Source: Roseitranquillus sediminis
GTDB lineage: Bacteria > Pseudomonadota > Alphaproteobacteria > Rhodobacterales > Rhodobacteraceae
Length of the DNA stretch: 64,000 bases
Direction: 5' to 3'
NCBI RefSeq assembly: GCF_016918935.1
Contig: NZ_JAFFOB010000019.1
Coordinates: forward strand, 62,001 to 126,000
Below, one piece after another: positions 61,946 through 64,000 of the stretch. The translations under genes and the position numbers were made by a program. Each line of letters begins with the position of its first letter. Within the stretch, counting starts at the first letter, position 1. The notes under the pieces were generated by a model. That model searched no databases and was not told where the DNA came from. It saw only the letters and a list, made by a program, of their open reading frames with translations.

Positions 61946-63246
61946 CATTCCCGCTTCGCAACCTGCTGCTCTTCGTCGCGATGCTGGTCCTGATCCTGAT
62001 GGCCGGCTTCCTGCAGAGCTGGAACGTCGCGCTCTCGATCTTCAACATGGGCGTCATCTCGGCAGTGATGGCGCTGGGCGTGAACATGCAATGGGGCTAC
62101 GCGGGCCTGTTCAACATCGGGGTGATGGGCTTCGTGGCGCTTGGCGGCCTGGGGGCGGTCGTCGTGGCGATGCCTCCCGTGACTCAGGCCTGGGCCGCCG
62201 GTGGTGCGAGGGTTCTTCTGGCACTGGCAGTCGGCGCGGCTGCCATTGCGGCCGCGATCCAGCTCTGGCGGCGCCTCCCGCGAGGTGCGGTCCGCGTCGT
62301 GGCGCTCGTGTCGGTGCTGTCCGCGGGCTTCTTCCATTTCCGTTGGATCTTCGACCCCGCCGTGGCGGCCATCGAGGCGATCAATCCGGCGGCATCGGGG
62401 TACCTCGGCGGCCTCGGCCTGCCCGTCCTCCTGGCCTGGCCGATCGGCGCTCTGCTGGCCGCGGGCGCGGCATGGATCGTCGGCAAGACGGCGCTCGGAC
62501 TGCGGGCGGACTATCTCGCGATCGCGACGCTCGGCATCGCAGAGATCATCATCGCGGTCCTCAAGAACGAGGACTGGCTCAGCCGCGGGGTCAAGAACGT
62601 GATCGGGGTCCCGCGGCCGGTCCCGTACGAGATCGACCTGCAGAACGATCCCGACTTCGTGGCGCGGGCGGCGGGCTTGGGCATCGACGCCGCGACAGCT
62701 TCCTCGATCGCCGTCAAGCTCGCCTACGCGGGGCTGTTTATCTCAGTTGTTCTCGTGCTCCTCTGGCTGGCGCAGACCGCCCTCCGCTCTCCCTGGGGCC
62801 GGATGATGCGCGCGATCCGCGACAACGAGGTGGCGGCCGAGGCCATGGGCAAGGACGTGAAGGCGCGGCACCTGCAGGTCTTCATCCTCGGCTCCGCCGT
62901 CTGCGGCCTCGCCGGCGCGATGATGACAACGCTCGACGGACAGCTCACGCCCGGCACCTATCAGCCGCTGCGCTTCACGTTCCTTGTCTGGGTGATGGTC
63001 ATCGTCGGCGGTTCCGGAAACAACTTCGGTGCGGTCCTCGGCGGGTTCCTGATCTGGTTCCTCTGGGTCGAGGTCGAGCCGCTGGGCCAGTGGCTGATTG
63101 TCACCATCACCTCCGGGCTACCGGCGGATTCAGTGGTCCGGCTGCATCTGCTGGATGGCGCCGCGCACATGCGGCTGCTCACGATGGGGCTCGTCCTGCT
63201 GCTCGTCCTCAGGTTCAGTCCGCGCGGCCTGCTCCCTGAGCGGTGA
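61942..63246 (+). CDS. livM: Branched-chain amino acid ABC transporter permease LivM
   Basis: A 434-residue membrane permease, partner of LivH. GTG start in the livH stop. Motifs: ALGVNMQWGYAGLFNIGVMGF near residue 46, LRADYLAIATLGIAEII, GRMMRAIRDNEVAAEAMGKDVK and GGSGNNFGAVLGGF. An extra hydrophobic/basic region between helices 3 and 5 (about 80-150) makes it longer than E. coli LivM in the core, as in other alphaproteobacteria. Confidence 0.92.
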   Translation: MTFPLRNLLLFVAMLVLILMAGFLQSWNVALSIFNMGVISAVMALGVNMQWGYAGLFNIGVMGFVALGGLGAVVVAMPPVTQAWAAGGARVLLALAVGAAAIAAAIQLWRRLPRGAVRVVALVSVLSAGFFHFRWIFDPAVAAIEAINPAASGYLGGLGLPVLLAWPIGALLAAGAAWIVGKTALGLRADYLAIATLGIAEIIIAVLKNEDWLSRGVKNVIGVPRPVPYEIDLQNDPDFVARAAGLGIDAATASSIAVKLAYAGLFISVVLVLLWLAQTALRSPWGRMMRAIRDNEVAAEAMGKDVKARHLQVFILGSAVCGLAGAMMTTLDGQLTPGTYQPLRFTFLVWVMVIVGGSGNNFGAVLGGFLIWFLWVEVEPLGQWLIVTITSGLPADSVVRLHLLDGAAHMRLLTMGLVLLLVLRFSPRGLLPER

Positions 63247-63247
63247 A

Positions 63248-63832
63248 GTGACAACGGTCATCGGCATCCTGGCCGCAGGGTCCTCGTCGCGAATGCGCGG
63301 GCGCGACAAGCTTCTGCAGCCGGTGGACGGGATGCCGCTCATAGTGCGTCAGGCGCGGATCGCCCTCGCGACCGGACTGCCCGTCACCGTGGCACTGCCG
63401 GCATACGAGAAATCCCGTGAGGCGGCCTTGCTGGGCGAAGCCGTGGCATCGGTCCCTGTCGCGGAGGAGGAGCCGGCAATGTCCGCCTCGATCCGCGCGA
63501 TCGTCCGATCGCTTCCGGAAGAGGCGAGCCACCTCCTGCTCCTCCTGGGTGACATGCCCGAGGTCCGTACCGACGACCTGCTCCGTCTGCTGCGCCAGTC
63601 GCTCGACAAGCCGAATGCCGTGGTCCGGGCGGCGACGAGCGAGGGCGTGCCAGGTCATCCGGTGATCTTCCCGCGGCGCCTTTTCCAAGCGCTCGGGGCG
63701 CTTGAGGGCGATCAGGGGGCGAAGGACATCCTGAAGCGCGAGGAACAGGTCCTGGTGGCGCTGGAGGATGGTCGCGCCATCGTCGACCTCGACACACCGG
63801 AAGACTGGCTTCGCTGGCGCGCCCGCCGCTGA
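63248..63832 (+). CDS. MobA-like nucleotidyltransferase (molybdenum cofactor cytidylyl/guanylyl type)
   Basis: A 194-residue NTP transferase. N-terminal GILAAGSSSRMRGRDKLL loop, LLLLGDMPEV metal/nucleotide site near residue 100, and the closing GHPVIFPRRLFQAL and DLDTPEDW. It fits the MobA/MocA/CoxI-associated group that transfers CMP or GMP to molybdopterin, or MurNAc-type relatives; the molybdoenzyme it serves is not in the window. GTG start one base after the livM stop, so it is probably part of the Liv transcript. Confidence 0.8.
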   Translation: MTTVIGILAAGSSSRMRGRDKLLQPVDGMPLIVRQARIALATGLPVTVALPAYEKSREAALLGEAVASVPVAEEEPAMSASIRAIVRSLPEEASHLLLLLGDMPEVRTDDLLRLLRQSLDKPNAVVRAATSEGVPGHPVIFPRRLFQALGALEGDQGAKDILKREEQVLVALEDGRAIVDLDTPEDWLRWRARR

Positions 63833-63847
63833 AGCGTCACCTTCCGA

Positions 63848-63931
63848 TGGTGCCCGAGGTCGGACTCGAACCGACACGCCTTGCGGCGGGGGATTTTGAA
63901 TCCCCTGCGTCTACCATTCCGCCACTCGGGC
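63848..63931 (-). tRNA. tRNA-Leu (anticodon CAA)
   Basis: Class II tRNA on the minus strand with acceptor GCCCGAG/CTCGGGC, anticodon stem GGGGA/TCCCC around loop TTCAAAA, a long variable arm, T-arm GTCGGTTCGAGTCCGAC and encoded CCA (63848-63850). The anticodon CAA reads UUG. Confidence 0.95.
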
Positions 63932-64000
63932 CGCTGGCCTTCTGTAGCGCCACGAGCGGGGCGCTCCAAGCCCCGTCAGATGGGTTCGGCTTCGAAGGTG

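Noticed and set aside
1-64000. CRISPR array, prophage, insertion sequence or rRNA operon
   Set aside because: I saw no regularly spaced repeats, no structural phage genes, no transposase-like frame and no rRNA signature in the window.

Overview
The window is GC-rich DNA from an alphaproteobacterium, most probably a member of the Rhodobacteraceae (roseobacter-type). This is inferred from the gene content: a VPLPA-CTERM protein, an aroK/aroB block divergent from xerD and a conserved periplasmic protein, a methyltetrahydrofolate:corrinoid methyltransferase with a 'virulence factor' family partner, and TTAA-N7-TTAA CtrA-type boxes. Genes are densely packed, with many ATGA/GTGA/TGATG stop-start overlaps. 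I saw no prophage, insertion sequence, CRISPR array or rRNA operon, so most of the window reads as core chromosome.

Layout. 1-3.6 kb: C-terminally cut penicillin acylase (-), a 3-hydroxyisobutyrate-dehydrogenase-family reductase (+), and a SYLF lipoprotein (-). 3.8-11.1 kb: a D-xylose locus on the minus strand, reading xylF, permease, ATPase, xylB, xylA, rpe, gph; it carries sugar from uptake to ribulose-5-phosphate. 11.2-14.2 kb: an FG-GAP/CRTAC1-type secreted protein with a C-terminal frameshift, facing a di-haem cytochrome c peroxidase. 14.5-16.5 kb: a membrane GGDEF-EAL protein, followed by tRNA-Gly(CCC). 16.9-22.9 kb: parts of a corrinoid/C1 methyl-transfer system (ASKHA-ferredoxin activator, MeTr, HAD phosphatase, virulence-factor protein), interrupted by a frameshifted DUF3616 gene and a VPLPA-CTERM protein. 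23-29 kb: ppx/gppA, rlmE, a DUF2383 protein, and the NHEJ pair ku-ligD. 29-36.4 kb: CorC/HlyC protein, xerD, a periplasmic protein plus a 44-residue membrane peptide, aroK-aroB, hemB, and a small membrane protein. 36.4-39.9 kb: mfd. 40.3-43.2 kb: FrnE-type DsbA, a small CsbD-like protein, and an orphan family 5 solute-binding protein.

43.3-43.4 kb holds a well-defined small-RNA-like unit (promoter, hairpin, strong terminator) upstream of a 3-hydroxybutyrate dehydrogenase and a patatin. 45.3-48 kb: DUF502 protein and the pseudouridine-degradation pair psuK-psuG. 48-50 kb: rpsB-tsf. 50.2-52.6 kb: a solo LuxR regulator translationally coupled to aroQ, and a PhoR-like soluble kinase. 53.1-55.5 kb: gmk, gamma-carbonic anhydrase, and a Cys/Met-metabolism PLP enzyme in one overlapping operon. 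55.5-56.3 kb: a PAS-domain gene behind three CtrA-like boxes. 56.4-57.7 kb: class II DAHP synthase. 58-63.8 kb: a complete Liv-type branched-chain amino acid (or amide) ABC transporter with a MobA-like nucleotidyltransferase. The window ends in tRNA-Leu(CAA).

The items most worth a second look are the sRNA/attenuator unit at 43.3 kb, the triple CtrA-box promoter at 55.5 kb, the aroQ-coupled LuxR solo, the split C1 module, a possibly leaderless mfd promoter, and two frameshifted genes.
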